This document shows, one piece after another, positions 1 through 8,474 of a stretch of 64,000 nt of DNA (position 1 is its first letter; each line of letters begins with the position of its first letter). The stretch is from Phycisphaerales bacterium (GTDB taxonomy: Bacteria; Planctomycetota; Phycisphaerae; Phycisphaerales; UBA1924), in NCBI GenBank assembly GCA_029260295.1, contig JAJDDN010000008.1, positions 62,001 through 126,000 of the forward strand. The letters are read 5' to 3'. The notes below the pieces were generated by a model. The model worked only from the letters and a program-made list of their open reading frames with translations. It was not told the origin of the DNA and made no database searches. The position numbers were made by a program, and so were the translations under genes.

Positions 1-1
1 A

Positions 2-169
2 CAGCAGATGAATGCGGGAGGCCAAGCCGGTCAGCAGATTGGTGAGATCATTGGCTTGGTGTTGACCATATTATTGGGCGTCCTCATCCCCGCGTTCTTT
101 GTGATTTGGTTCGGATTGATCAAAACCAAGCCAGAGCAGATGACCGGCACCGCAGAAGCCTTCGACTAA
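2..169 (+). CDS. C-terminal fragment of a small membrane protein
   Basis: The window opens inside a reading frame that ends with TAA at 167-169; the start lies outside. The visible 55 residues are a Gly/Gln-rich stretch (GGQAGQQIGEIIG), then one strongly hydrophobic segment (LVLTILLGVLIPAFFVIWFGL) and a short polar tail ending AEAFD. That is the pattern of a protein with a single or last transmembrane helix and a short soluble C-terminus. The family cannot be recognised from this fragment. The next gene starts about 85 bp downstream on the same strand. Confidence 0.5.
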   Translation, partial: QQMNAGGQAGQQIGEIIGLVLTILLGVLIPAFFVIWFGLIKTKPEQMTGTAEAFD

Positions 170-254
170 CGGGCGGACGACTAATCTTCCGATCAGTAAT
201 AGATCCACCCGCATGGCGGAGAGGATTTGGTATCATGGTTCGTATGGAGGTTGC

Positions 255-1442
255 ATGTCGATAGTCCGGATGATTATTGCGTTGAGTCTGCTTGGCGTCT
301 CGGGCTGCGTGCTCAATGGGTCCGGCAGGTATGAAGATTCACCCAAGGCCGTGGCGATTGAGCATGGGCTCTGGATCACCCGGTGGGATTATCAATCGCC
401 CGATGATGTCCGCCGGGCCATCGCCGATGCGGCGTCGATTGGAATTACGGACATCTACTGGCAGGTGCGGGGGCAGGCCGATGCGTACTACCCCTCGGCC
501 AAAGAGCCTTGGGGGATCGAGCTCCTCAAATACAACGCCAATCCGCCCGGCTTTGATCCATTTCAGATCGCTGTCACCGAATCCAAGGTCCACCGAATCA
601 AGATCCACGCGTGGGTCAATGTGATGCCGATGTGGAGGGGGAAGCTCCCGCCCAAGGATCGCTCGCACATCTTCCACACCCACCCCGAGTGGCGGCTCCG
701 CGATGATGCTGGAAACATGCAAACAATACATGATGGGTATGTAGTCGTCAATCCGGTGCTCGATGATGTCCACGATCACATTGTCGGTGTCATCCGCGAC
801 ATTGTTAAACGCTACGACATTGATGGCATCCATCTCGACTATGTCCGCTACCTCGCCGATGAGATTAAGCCCGGGCAGCTCATGCCCGGGGACCCGATTA
901 GCCGGGCCTTGTACGCCAAGCAGACGAACTCCAGCAGCGATCCAGATCAGATTGATCGTAAGGACTACCAGCAGTGGATCAGATCCAGAATATCAACGCT
1001 GGTCGAGCGGATCGACACGGAATCAATCCGGAATCATCGGGGCGTCCGTCTGAGTGCGGCGGTCTGGAGACGCCCAGACATTGCCAACGATCGCTATTTG
1101 CAAGACGCGGTCGGTTGGGTGAATGATGGGTATATGGATGCGGTGATGCCCATGATCTATACGGACAAGAACGAGCAGTACACATCGGATCTCGCCTCGT
1201 GGCATGCTCTGGTAGAACAGCGCCGGGTTATTCCGGGTATCGGGGCGTACAAGCACGCGACGAGTTCGCAGACATCGTACCAGATTGCAATCGGTCATCC
1301 GAAACGATTCGCAATTTTCGCGTATTCGACACTCTTTGAATCCCCCAATCCTGACCAGAAAAAGGATCAGATCTCTCAGCGTCTCCGAAGCCAGAAGCGT
1401 GATGCTCTTGCGGATCTTATCAGCCGTGTTGGATCTCCGTGA
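255..1442 (+). CDS. GHL10-type glycoside-hydrolase-like lipoprotein
   Basis: Predicted cell-envelope lipoprotein of 395 residues with a GHL10 (YddW/DUF187-like) TIM-barrel, a family of putative glycoside hydrolases whose substrate is generally unknown. The start at 255 is preferred over an in-frame ATG at 213. GGAGG lies five bases before it, and it gives a clean lipoprotein signal (MSIVRMIIALSLLGVSGC, lipobox VSGC). Family-like blocks include HGLWITRWDYQSPDDVRRAI near the N-terminus, a TDIYWQVRGQADAYY strand, DIDGIHLDYVRY in the middle and DAVMPMIYT towards the end. These fit the beta-strand ends of a GH-like barrel with acidic candidates (DGIHLDY). The stop overlaps the GTG of the ROK gene, so the two are co-translated. 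A role in handling sugar or peptidoglycan fragments is inference. Confidence 0.75.
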   Translation: MSIVRMIIALSLLGVSGCVLNGSGRYEDSPKAVAIEHGLWITRWDYQSPDDVRRAIADAASIGITDIYWQVRGQADAYYPSAKEPWGIELLKYNANPPGFDPFQIAVTESKVHRIKIHAWVNVMPMWRGKLPPKDRSHIFHTHPEWRLRDDAGNMQTIHDGYVVVNPVLDDVHDHIVGVIRDIVKRYDIDGIHLDYVRYLADEIKPGQLMPGDPISRALYAKQTNSSSDPDQIDRKDYQQWIRSRISTLVERIDTESIRNHRGVRLSAAVWRRPDIANDRYLQDAVGWVNDGYMDAVMPMIYTDKNEQYTSDLASWHALVEQRRVIPGIGAYKHATSSQTSYQIAIGHPKRFAIFAYSTLFESPNPDQKKDQISQRLRSQKRDALADLISRVGSP

Positions 1443-2299
1443 TGGTGTCGCTCGGTATTGATATTGGAGGGTCTTCGGTCAAGGCTCTGAGTATTGATGA
1501 AGGCGGGGGCGTGATCGGTACGGCGAGTAGTGTACGGTATTCTGAACCTGATCGAGCGGGACTTACGCGAGCCATCAAGGAGTGCGTGGCCGAACTTGAT
1601 GCTGGGGGGGCTCAGTGTGTAGGGCTTTGTCTGCCGGGGCGTGTGAACCCTGAGCGTACCGCGATCGAAACGGCGGTGAATCTGCCCGCACTGAACAACT
1701 GGGCGTTTGACAAGTTGCTCGCTTCGGTGTCTTTAGATCAGGTCCGGGTAAGCCGAGTGGTTTCGGATGCCGATGCTGCGGGGTACGACTTTGTGACCGA
1801 GTTCCCAGTTGTCGGGCGGACAGCAGCGGTCTCGCTGGGAACCGGCGTTGGGCTGTGTGTTCTCGATGGTGATGAGATTGTGACAATCGGAGATGTAGGC
1901 ATCGGGCATCTGGGGCATATGGATGTCGGTCGGATCGGGGAAGCCGACCGCATCGGTCGTGATGGTTCACGCAACACACTTGAATCATTCATCGGAGCCC
2001 GGGCTTTGGGGCAATGGATGGATGGACAGATCCTGGATTTTGATGGGCTTACGAGTTCAGACACGCCTATCCGAGCGATTGTGCACGCATTAAGAGTTGT
2101 CCACGCGATCTACCGTCCACACCGGATCGTGCTTTTGGGCGGGGTCGGTCTGGCACTCAAGCCCCATGCACACATGATGGCCGGCATGATCAGCGACGGG
2201 CTCACCCAACTCGCGGCTAAGGGCTGGACGCTCGAGTTTGCGACCTCCGCTCACCACGCGGCATGCGGAGCCGCGAAACTCGCGGCTCAATCATCCTGA
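1439..2299 (+). CDS. ROK-family sugar kinase-like protein
   Basis: 286-residue ROK (repressor/ORF/kinase) family protein, a predicted cytoplasmic ATP-dependent sugar kinase. The N-terminal phosphate loop DIGGSSVKALSID, the central LGTGVGLCVL phosphate motif, GHLGHM in the place of the family ExGH region and a late adenosine-type LLGGVGLAL support the fold. No DNA-binding HTH precedes the kinase domain, so it is an enzyme rather than a repressor. The Cys-rich zinc motif (CxCGxxGCxE) usual after GH is absent: the sequence runs MDVGRIGEADRIGRDGSRN instead. The substrate therefore cannot be guessed by similarity. It starts with GTG overlapping the stop of the lipoprotein gene (GTGA); an ATG follows at 1442. 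Its last 13 bases overlap the convergent symporter gene. Confidence 0.8.
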   Translation: MMVSLGIDIGGSSVKALSIDEGGGVIGTASSVRYSEPDRAGLTRAIKECVAELDAGGAQCVGLCLPGRVNPERTAIETAVNLPALNNWAFDKLLASVSLDQVRVSRVVSDADAAGYDFVTEFPVVGRTAAVSLGTGVGLCVLDGDEIVTIGDVGIGHLGHMDVGRIGEADRIGRDGSRNTLESFIGARALGQWMDGQILDFDGLTSSDTPIRAIVHALRVVHAIYRPHRIVLLGGVGLALKPHAHMMAGMISDGLTQLAAKGWTLEFATSAHHAACGAAKLAAQSS

Positions 2300-3882
2300 A
2301 CAGCAGCAGGGCTCTTACCCACCATACAGACAGTTGTTGAAATGATGACACCGATGGTGAGTTTCCATGTGAAATGGATGTCGTACCAGTGCTCTAGCCA
2401 AGGCGTATGAAGAGCACCAGACGCATTGAATACAAACCGCTGATTAAGCAGCATCCAGACAAACCCAACGATGAGGGCCGCGATCGCAGATCGTGAAGAC
2501 CCCCGTTTGGTAAACAGCGCGGTGAAGAATACACCAATGAGCCCCGCGTACGCGAAGGTCATCACACTGAGCGCAAACCCGATCAGCGTATCGTTCTCGG
2601 CCCGCTGCCAGTAGATGCACACCACCGCGAACAACCCAAGTAAGATGCCCCACACTACAACCGAAATCCGACCGACGACCACATAGTGCCGGTCGGTTTT
2701 GGGGGTGCCGGACCGGGCCTCGATCATCGGTCGGTACAGATCAGAAATAAACGCGGCTCCCATCGCATTGATCGCACTGTTTAAGCTCGATAGTCCAGCC
2801 GCGAACAATCCCGCCATCATGAGCCCCCGAACCCCAGGCGGGATCTGGGTCAGGATGTAGTGCAAGAACACGGTCACCGATTCACCCGGGGGTGTTTGTG
2901 AACCGATGGTGGTCAGCTCTGGTCGTTGATACACGATCCAGAGGAGTAGCCCGACGCTCAGAAAGATCGCGGTGGTGGGGATACCGAGCAGAATGCCTGT
3001 GATGATGGATCGGGCTCCGTTTTTTGCGTCTTTGCAGGTGAGCAGGCGTTGGGCGAGGTCCTGGTCAGTGCCATAGGACCCAATCCCCAGGAGCGTGAAG
3101 CCGATGATGACGGCAGGGATGGAATAGCGGTGGGTGGGGTCGAGCGACATATCGAAGAGCGTGAGTTTGGAGGAGTCATCGGGGCCTCCGGTTTGGAGTT
3201 GGGTGATGATTTCAGAGAACGGGGCGTTGAACGAACTGGTGATCAGCACGATGGCGCACAAGGCGGCACCGATGAGAATCCCGAACTGGATGACATCCGA
3301 CCAGATTACCGAGCTGATCCCTCCAGCCAGCGTGTAAACAATCCCGACACAGGTCAGAATCGCGATGGCGGCCATGAGGTGCCCGGGGTCGGTTCCCTTG
3401 TCGAGTCCAAAGAGCAGGATCGAAGCCGGGATCGCACCGGCATAAATCCGTGCCCCCGATGCGAGCACCCGTCCGCACATAAAGGTCACACTCGCTGCTT
3501 TCCTCGCCGAGGGCCCGAAACGAGTTTCAAGCAGGTGGTAGATCGATTCGGATTGAGATTTATAGAAGACCGGGATAAAGAGTATCGCGATGACCATCGC
3601 TGCCAAGACCATCCCGATGTTGGTCGCAAGGTAGGTCAGGTTCCCGCTGTACGCTTCTTGTGGTGCCCCAATGAATGTGACGGCTGAGAGCGAGGTGGCG
3701 ACGATTGAGATCGATACCGCCCAAGAGGGCATCTTCCGTCCACCCAGAAAGTAATCGGTCGCATTTTTCTGCTCCCGTCTTGCAAAGAACCATCCGGTCA
3801 CCGCGAGGATCAGGAAATATCCCCCAAGAACCACCCAATCCATCCCTCCGAACCCCTGATTGATAGCCTGTGCATTATCCAT
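2287..3882 (-). CDS. Sodium:solute symporter (SSS/SLC5 family)
   Basis: 531-residue inner-membrane cotransporter of the SSS family, coupling Na+ to uptake of a sugar or other small solute. It shows about 13 hydrophobic helices beginning at WVVLGGYFLILAVTGWFFA. Family hallmarks are the polar loop RREQKNATDYFLGGRKMPSW, SIVATSLSAVTFIGAPQEAY, GGISSVIWSDVIQF in the middle and MMAGLFAAGLSSLNSAINAM (the ASSLSS-like Na+ site) later. Length is normal for the family. It converges on the ROK kinase gene with a 13 bp overlap, so a transport-plus-phosphorylation partnership is plausible but unproven. The ATG has no strong Shine-Dalgarno; a second in-frame ATG 13 codons in is possible. Confidence 0.88.
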   Translation of the reverse strand: MDNAQAINQGFGGMDWVVLGGYFLILAVTGWFFARREQKNATDYFLGGRKMPSWAVSISIVATSLSAVTFIGAPQEAYSGNLTYLATNIGMVLAAMVIAILFIPVFYKSQSESIYHLLETRFGPSARKAASVTFMCGRVLASGARIYAGAIPASILLFGLDKGTDPGHLMAAIAILTCVGIVYTLAGGISSVIWSDVIQFGILIGAALCAIVLITSSFNAPFSEIITQLQTGGPDDSSKLTLFDMSLDPTHRYSIPAVIIGFTLLGIGSYGTDQDLAQRLLTCKDAKNGARSIITGILLGIPTTAIFLSVGLLLWIVYQRPELTTIGSQTPPGESVTVFLHYILTQIPPGVRGLMMAGLFAAGLSSLNSAINAMGAAFISDLYRPMIEARSGTPKTDRHYVVVGRISVVVWGILLGLFAVVCIYWQRAENDTLIGFALSVMTFAYAGLIGVFFTALFTKRGSSRSAIAALIVGFVWMLLNQRFVFNASGALHTPWLEHWYDIHFTWKLTIGVIISTTVCMVGKSPAAVQDD

Positions 3883-3984
3883 ACCAGTTTGTCGACATCA
3901 GCCATCACATCGCACCAAAAAGTCGATTATTCATCAATCAATGGCTTGTTTTGGGTCTATAGTGGGCTCTGGAAATCGACCACT

Positions 3985-4071
3985 GGAGAGGTGGCTGAGC
4001 GGTTGAAGGCGCACGATTGGAATTCGTGTGGAGGAGTAATCCTCTCGGGGGTTCGAATCCCCCCCTCTCCG
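3985..4071 (+). tRNA. tRNA-Ser (anticodon GGA)
   Basis: An 87-nt cloverleaf folds by eye. The acceptor GGAGAGG pairs with CCTCTCC, with discriminator G. The D arm is GCTGAGCGGTTGAAGGC-like, the anticodon stem CACGA/TCGTG has loop TTGGAAT giving anticodon GGA, the variable arm is long as in class II tRNAs, and the T arm is GGGGG-TTCGAAT-CCCCC. CCA is not encoded. A strong terminator hairpin follows 18 bp downstream. Confidence 0.95.
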
Positions 4072-4088
4072 TTATATGAAAGAACTTC

Positions 4089-4132
4089 AGGCCGGAATGT
4101 CCACTATTTTGGGCATCCCGGCCTTCTTTCTT
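4089..4132 (+). terminator. Rho-independent terminator after tRNA-Ser
   Basis: AGGCCGG at 4089-4095 pairs with CCGGCCT at 4118-4124. The stem extends inward through ATGTCC/GGGCAT with two mismatches, and a T-rich tail (TTCTTTCTT) follows. It ends the tRNA transcript. Confidence 0.8.
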
Positions 4133-4139
4133 ATATATG

Positions 4140-4585
4140 GGGAATTGAGTTGTTCGTGTCGAGGTGACGATTGCACTTGGTTTTGAACTGGTATTGAAGC
4201 CCAATAGTTCTATGGAACACTCGCCAATCATGACGGATGTGGGGAACAGAACAATATCTTGGACAATTGTAGACTGCAGACTCGAAATCAAGTTTGATTC
4301 GAGCGATTTCGAGCGGGGTAGTGTGGGGAGATGGGGGGGGCAAGATTGTATTTCGTTGCTCTCAAGAAATTTGGATTTTCTGAACACAAAGAACTCGAAA
4401 GTATAGATTGTTAGAACCCTGTTGAAATTTTGATTGAATCTCGCAAAATTTAGGCGGTTGATTGTTCAGTTATGATTTATACTCTACTGAAAGAGTTTTT
4501 AGCTTGGTCGTGGAAAGCTGCGCAAAGAAACGGACTAATTCGTGTCGTGTAAGGCTCAAGGCGTGCTGGATTGAGAGTGTGATTC
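4140..4585. other. 446 bp intergenic region, no gene recognised
   Basis: AT-richer than its surroundings. An open frame at 4164-4406 has no ribosome binding site and no recognisable composition, so I do not call it. A TATACT hexamer at 4478-4483 could be a -10 element for the sigma-factor gene that starts about 100 bp later. The nearest -35-like TTGATT (4458-4463) is only 14 bp away, so the promoter is weakly supported. Confidence 0.4.
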
Positions 4586-5143
4586 ATGGATGCGATTCGT
4601 ACAGATCCGAATCTGATTGCTTTAATCAAGAATCAGGATAACCACGAGGCTTGGAGTGAGTTCGAGGGTTGGTACGCGCCGATCATCCGGTCATTCTGTA
4701 TTTCTCGGGGCATGCTTCGGCAAGACGCTGATGACATTTCTCAAGAGGTGTTTCTTCGTTTATCACAGTCGCCTATTTCTAGTCAGTACGATCCGACGAT
4801 CGGTCGGTTTCGTTCGTATCTGTTCCAGGTTACCAGGAGTGCGGTTTCATCAGTTGCCCAGCAGAACCCACGCTTGAAAGTATTTGAACTGTCGCCTGAG
4901 CAGGCATGCAAGGAGGATTGGAATGCTGCATGGGATAAAGAATGTGTTCGGCGAGCGATCGCAACAGTGGAAAGAACTGTTTCAGAAAGCTCAAAGCAGA
5001 TTCTAAACTTATCCATGCGAGGAACAACTCCGCGTGTGATTGCTGAAACTCTCGGGGTTTCGGCTGAGTCGGTGTACAAAGCCAGACAACGGCTACATTC
5101 AAAGATCCAGACCGCAATACAACGCATTCAGTTTGAAACCTAG
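4586..5143 (+). CDS. ECF-type RNA polymerase sigma factor (kinase-linked)
   Basis: 185-residue group IV sigma factor. Region 2 is clear (DADDISQEVFLRLSQ, residues about 47-61), and region 4 carries the helix-turn-helix GTTPRVIAETLGVSAESVYK followed by ARQRLHSKI. Regions 1 and 3 are absent, as expected for ECF factors. No anti-sigma gene is next to it. Instead a membrane Ser/Thr kinase gene begins 9 bp downstream on the same strand. This matches the known planctomycete ECF groups that are genomically paired with Ser/Thr kinases, in which the kinase is thought to control sigma activity. The target regulon cannot be read from this window. ATG at 4586 is the only sensible start; the Shine-Dalgarno is weak. 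Confidence 0.88.
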   Translation: MDAIRTDPNLIALIKNQDNHEAWSEFEGWYAPIIRSFCISRGMLRQDADDISQEVFLRLSQSPISSQYDPTIGRFRSYLFQVTRSAVSSVAQQNPRLKVFELSPEQACKEDWNAAWDKECVRRAIATVERTVSESSKQILNLSMRGTTPRVIAETLGVSAESVYKARQRLHSKIQTAIQRIQFET

Positions 5144-5152
5144 GACTGATTT

Positions 5153-7531
5153 ATGAAACTAGATAAAGCCACAGATGATTTCTTTCAAGAGCTGAAATGC
5201 ACATTGATGCCGAGCTTCAGTCGGGTTGGTCCGTATCAGATTCTTCATGAAGTTGCTCACGGGGGGCAGGGCGTAGTCTATCAAGCAAGTGATCTCCGAG
5301 ATGGCTCCCTTGTTGCGATTAAACGATCATACGAATCGAGCGGGGATACCTACAAAAAACTGATGCGTGGCACAGAGTTGGCCGCAACTTTGGACCATCC
5401 GTATGTTCTTCCGATTACCAGTATTGAGACTCAGTCAGAAACGATTTGGATCGCAACCCCTTGGATTGATGGGAAGACTGCAGATGTGTGGGCAAAGGAG
5501 GCCGGTAGAAAGGCCGAAGATGTCATCAAGGTGTTTATAAAGATCTGCTCTGCCGTATCACACGCACACTTTCGTGGTGTCATTCATCGGGATCTCAGGC
5601 CATCGAATATTTTGATTTGTGAAGACGGCTCGCCTTGTATTCTTGATTTTGGAATCGCAAAGCGTGTTTCAGTTTCAGATCCGATTTCAATTAAATCCAA
5701 TACAATTCTCACAGGAAATATCAGGTATCTCTCACCAGAAGTACTGAATCAAACTGACGCTTCACCAGATATTCGTCAGGATGTGTATTCTCTGGGCGTT
5801 CTCCTCTACGAGATGCTCATGGGTAAACATCCGATGGACGGGCAGACTCCCAGTGAATGCATCAGCCAGGCGGCCTCAGGAAAGTTATTCGATTCAAATA
5901 TTGATAGAACGCTTGTAGGCTCGCTAGGCCCAATTATTCGCAAGGCGACCTCCGTTGAGTTGGGTGCTCGGTACAGCACTGCACTGGAACTCGTTGAAGA
6001 CATAAAGGATGACCAACGGGGGCTTCCCGTCCGGGCACTTGTCCATACAAAGCGGTATCTTCTGTCTCGGTTCGCGATGAGAAACAAGACTCCTATTGCA
6101 GCCTGCATGATTTTATTTGTGGCCGTAATGCTCGGGTGGTCATTCGCCGAGGGGGTCGCTCAGACAGAAAGCGATCTGCGTGTGTCGAACTCTCAGACAC
6201 TCGGTGTGCTCACAGGCTTTATTCAGTCACTGGGGCCGGCAAAGGAACTCGGTCCAAATATGGACAGCGTGGATGTCCTCCAGCTTGTGAGTAACGAGGT
6301 CTGGAAGATGGAGTTCTCGGATGATGAGGGGATAGCCGTGGCGATTGCGGGGCTTCATGAATCATTGGGGGATAGTTTTTTGCAAATACGAAGAGAGGAT
6401 CTTGGTATCCATCATGTGCGTGAATCCTATGAAATCTATACCAGATTCTTTGGGCTTTGGGATGAGAGGACACAAAGGAGTGGGGCGCGGTTGGCACATC
6501 ATCTCATCGGTACTCATAAGCCGGTGCTTGCCGAGTCGCTCACAAGAACTCTTGTTGGAGACGCAGCGCCGGCTGACATCCTGTTTGAAGAGCATCTGTT
6601 AAATTTGGCGATATCGCTTATCAGGCAGCAGAGAATGTCAGAAGTCCGGCCTTATCTAGACGAGTATCTCAGCAGATTTGATAGCGACACTGCGGAATAT
6701 GCCATTGGATTGGAATCGAGTGTTATTTATTACAATGTCCTTGGTCAAGCTTGGTTTGGTCTTCGTGATGCGGAGGAAATGTACATCGTAAACTACACAC
6801 TGTTTGGGGCTGAGGATGCGAGGACGCTCTCGGCCCAACTGTTTCAGATCAAATCTTTACAGTTGCTCGGTGAGTTTCGCAAAGAGCGTGAGCTTGTGTT
6901 AACGGTTCTTCCATTAATATCCCAAGCATTTGGTGAGAGTGACTCTCGATATTTTAGGGCGATGGCTCATTTAACGATAAGCGAAACTGAACTGGGGTAT
7001 GGAGAAGAGGCTCTCGCTCGGGCGAGGCATCTTCTTTCAATCAACATACAAAGATCAAGTGTCAACAGCTGGGGATCAACGCAGTCACGGTTTCTTGTGT
7101 CGCATGCTCTGTTGGAAACCGGGCGTCCTGAGGAGGTCATTGAGTTGATGACTCCTGAAGTTGATCGGGTGTATTCCATGATGAAATCGCGACCGATTGC
7201 TCGGCATAGGCCGCGGTATTGGATTGCTCGCGCTCACAACAACTTGGGGCAGTACGATGCCGCCAAGTCTATTCTCGAGCCGGCCATCGAGGATCTACGC
7301 GAGTCGCTGGGGCATGATCATCAGCAACTGCTTCTTTTTGAATATGAACTGATTCAGGCGTCGGCAACGACGATGTCAGTTCAAGAGTTGCGGGATTCTG
7401 TTGGTCAGCTTGCAGGTCGCTTTGCAGTAGGTTTCGGGCCAAATCATCCGTATACGGCTCGGGTGTTAAGCCATTCAATGGCAGAGACCTATGAAGCGTT
7501 GGTTCGCCCTCCGGCTCGTTTTTCAGAATAA
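5153..7531 (+). CDS. Transmembrane Ser/Thr protein kinase with long C-terminal repeat region
   Basis: 792-residue Hanks-type kinase. The cytoplasmic kinase domain spans about residues 25-290: glycine loop VAHGGQGVVY (34-43), VAIK with Lys57, catalytic HRDLRPSN with Asp147, DFG at 165-167, LSPEV in place of APE, and QDVYSLGVLLYEML. One transmembrane helix (about 313-334, TPIAACMILFVAVMLGWSF) places the remaining 450 residues outside the cytoplasm. That half is helical, with repeating ALETG/AHNNLGQYDAAKSILEPAI-like units, suggesting degenerate TPRs for ligand or partner binding. It sits 9 bp behind the ECF sigma gene, so it is the likely input to that factor. A good terminator at 7707-7730 closes the unit. 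Confidence 0.9.
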   Translation: MKLDKATDDFFQELKCTLMPSFSRVGPYQILHEVAHGGQGVVYQASDLRDGSLVAIKRSYESSGDTYKKLMRGTELAATLDHPYVLPITSIETQSETIWIATPWIDGKTADVWAKEAGRKAEDVIKVFIKICSAVSHAHFRGVIHRDLRPSNILICEDGSPCILDFGIAKRVSVSDPISIKSNTILTGNIRYLSPEVLNQTDASPDIRQDVYSLGVLLYEMLMGKHPMDGQTPSECISQAASGKLFDSNIDRTLVGSLGPIIRKATSVELGARYSTALELVEDIKDDQRGLPVRALVHTKRYLLSRFAMRNKTPIAACMILFVAVMLGWSFAEGVAQTESDLRVSNSQTLGVLTGFIQSLGPAKELGPNMDSVDVLQLVSNEVWKMEFSDDEGIAVAIAGLHESLGDSFLQIRREDLGIHHVRESYEIYTRFFGLWDERTQRSGARLAHHLIGTHKPVLAESLTRTLVGDAAPADILFEEHLLNLAISLIRQQRMSEVRPYLDEYLSRFDSDTAEYAIGLESSVIYYNVLGQAWFGLRDAEEMYIVNYTLFGAEDARTLSAQLFQIKSLQLLGEFRKERELVLTVLPLISQAFGESDSRYFRAMAHLTISETELGYGEEALARARHLLSINIQRSSVNSWGSTQSRFLVSHALLETGRPEEVIELMTPEVDRVYSMMKSRPIARHRPRYWIARAHNNLGQYDAAKSILEPAIEDLRESLGHDHQQLLLFEYELIQASATTMSVQELRDSVGQLAGRFAVGFGPNHPYTARVLSHSMAETYEALVRPPARFSE

Positions 7532-7912
7532 TCTTCTTTATTTGATTTTCAATGTCCAATCGGGCATCGAAATCGTCTACCTCTCAATAGAGGACAGATC
7601 TATGCGCGTTGTTTAAACGGGCAGGTGTACATTTGCACAATAATTTGAGCTCGACCTATCAGTATGAAGATAGATATCATTATTTCATATTTCTAGTTTC
7701 ATACAGCCGCCCATTGGGCGGTTTATTTTTCATGGCTCTGGTGTCAGAGATGATTCTCTATGATCTACTCGCAGGAGGCATTTTGCGATGGGATGGTTCT
7801 GGTTAGTTAATCAGGACTAGGGCGGGCGTATTGAGTTGGGGGAATGGGGGGGCTGGAAATGGCCCATTTGAACCCATAGGGCGTATCTGAGATTCTAATC
7901 AAGGGTGTGTAT
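7532..7912. other. Intergenic stretch holding only the terminator
   Basis: Apart from the hairpin at 7707-7730 I see no gene. The frame 7609-7806 runs through that terminator and lacks a ribosome binding site. A G-rich stretch (about 7835-7855) has no evident function. Confidence 0.4.
7707..7730 (+). terminator. Rho-independent terminator after the kinase gene
   Basis: CCGCCC-ATT-GGGCGG (7707-7721), a perfect 6 bp stem with a 3-nt loop, is followed directly by TTTATTTTT. Confidence 0.85.
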
Positions 7913-7940
7913 TTGATTCAGCATCTGAATTTGCTACACT
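7913..7940 (+). promoter_or_regulatory. Sigma-70-like promoter of the metal-efflux operon
   Basis: TTGATT (7913-7918), 16 bp spacer, TACACT (7935-7940). The expected transcription start is near 7947, only a few bases before the GTG at 7951. Either that mRNA is almost leaderless or translation begins further in, for example at the ATG at 7996. Confidence 0.55.
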
Positions 7941-7950
7941 TTGACCAACA

Positions 7951-8400
7951 GTGAGCAAAGCAATTAATCATTCTGTGCTGGCTTGGGTGCTGATTATGAC
8001 CCAGCTTGTCGTCGGTGTCTTGGGACACGGGCGGGTGGTGGTTTGTATTGAGAATGATGGATCTTCGCATATTGAGCTTGTTGGAGAAGTGTCATCTAGT
8101 TCAACGGAAGACGATCACTGCGGCGTATCGGTTGGCGGATTAGCCGACGGCGTTTCGAGTGTGTGCTCTGAGATGCCTTGCGATGATGAACTCCTTGAGT
8201 TGGCCTACACGCTTTCTAATACTCGCAGAAGTGGACATTTGGCACCCACTGCTTTGATGTCTTCACCGATGGCTGTTCATACGGATGAGGTTCTGACCTT
8301 TGCGACCAATGACGCGGTTACTGTGCGAACCAGCCTTGAAGATGCTTTTTTATTCAAAGAACAGCGTTGTTCCCTTCGAGCGACTGTCCTGAATCTTTAG
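7951..8400 (+). CDS. Small secreted Cys-containing protein heading a metal-efflux operon
   Basis: 149 residues, GTG start. A hydrophobic N-terminus (SVLAWVLIMTQLVVGVLG) looks like a signal peptide. Then come VVVCIENDGSSHIELVGE, an acidic segment DDHCGVSV, a SVCSEMPCDDELLEL stretch and the C-terminal SLRATVLNL. The four Cys and scattered His/Asp of the mature part could bind metal. Comparable small secreted proteins, with a C-I..DG..HIE block and an L..TVL end, are found ahead of CzcCBA-type efflux genes in other bacteria; this is from memory and unchecked. Here it lies 74 bp before the outer-membrane component gene, supporting a periplasmic metal-handling or sensing role. No named family can be assigned with certainty. 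Confidence 0.6.
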   Translation: MSKAINHSVLAWVLIMTQLVVGVLGHGRVVVCIENDGSSHIELVGEVSSSSTEDDHCGVSVGGLADGVSSVCSEMPCDDELLELAYTLSNTRRSGHLAPTALMSSPMAVHTDEVLTFATNDAVTVRTSLEDAFLFKEQRCSLRATVLNL

Positions 8401-8474
8401 TTCTTAGAAATGATTTGAAAATGTAGCGGCCGATGTGTTTCGCTCTTTTTACTCAGTTGTTTCTAGGAAAAATT

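Noticed and set aside
3938-4387. 149-codon minus-strand frame containing ERGGFEPP
   Set aside because: It runs antisense through tRNA-Ser and its terminator; the ERGGFEPP string is the well-known translation of a tRNA T arm.
7609-7806. 65-codon frame MFKRAGVHLHNN...
   Set aside because: It passes through a clear terminator, has no ribosome binding site and no coding character.
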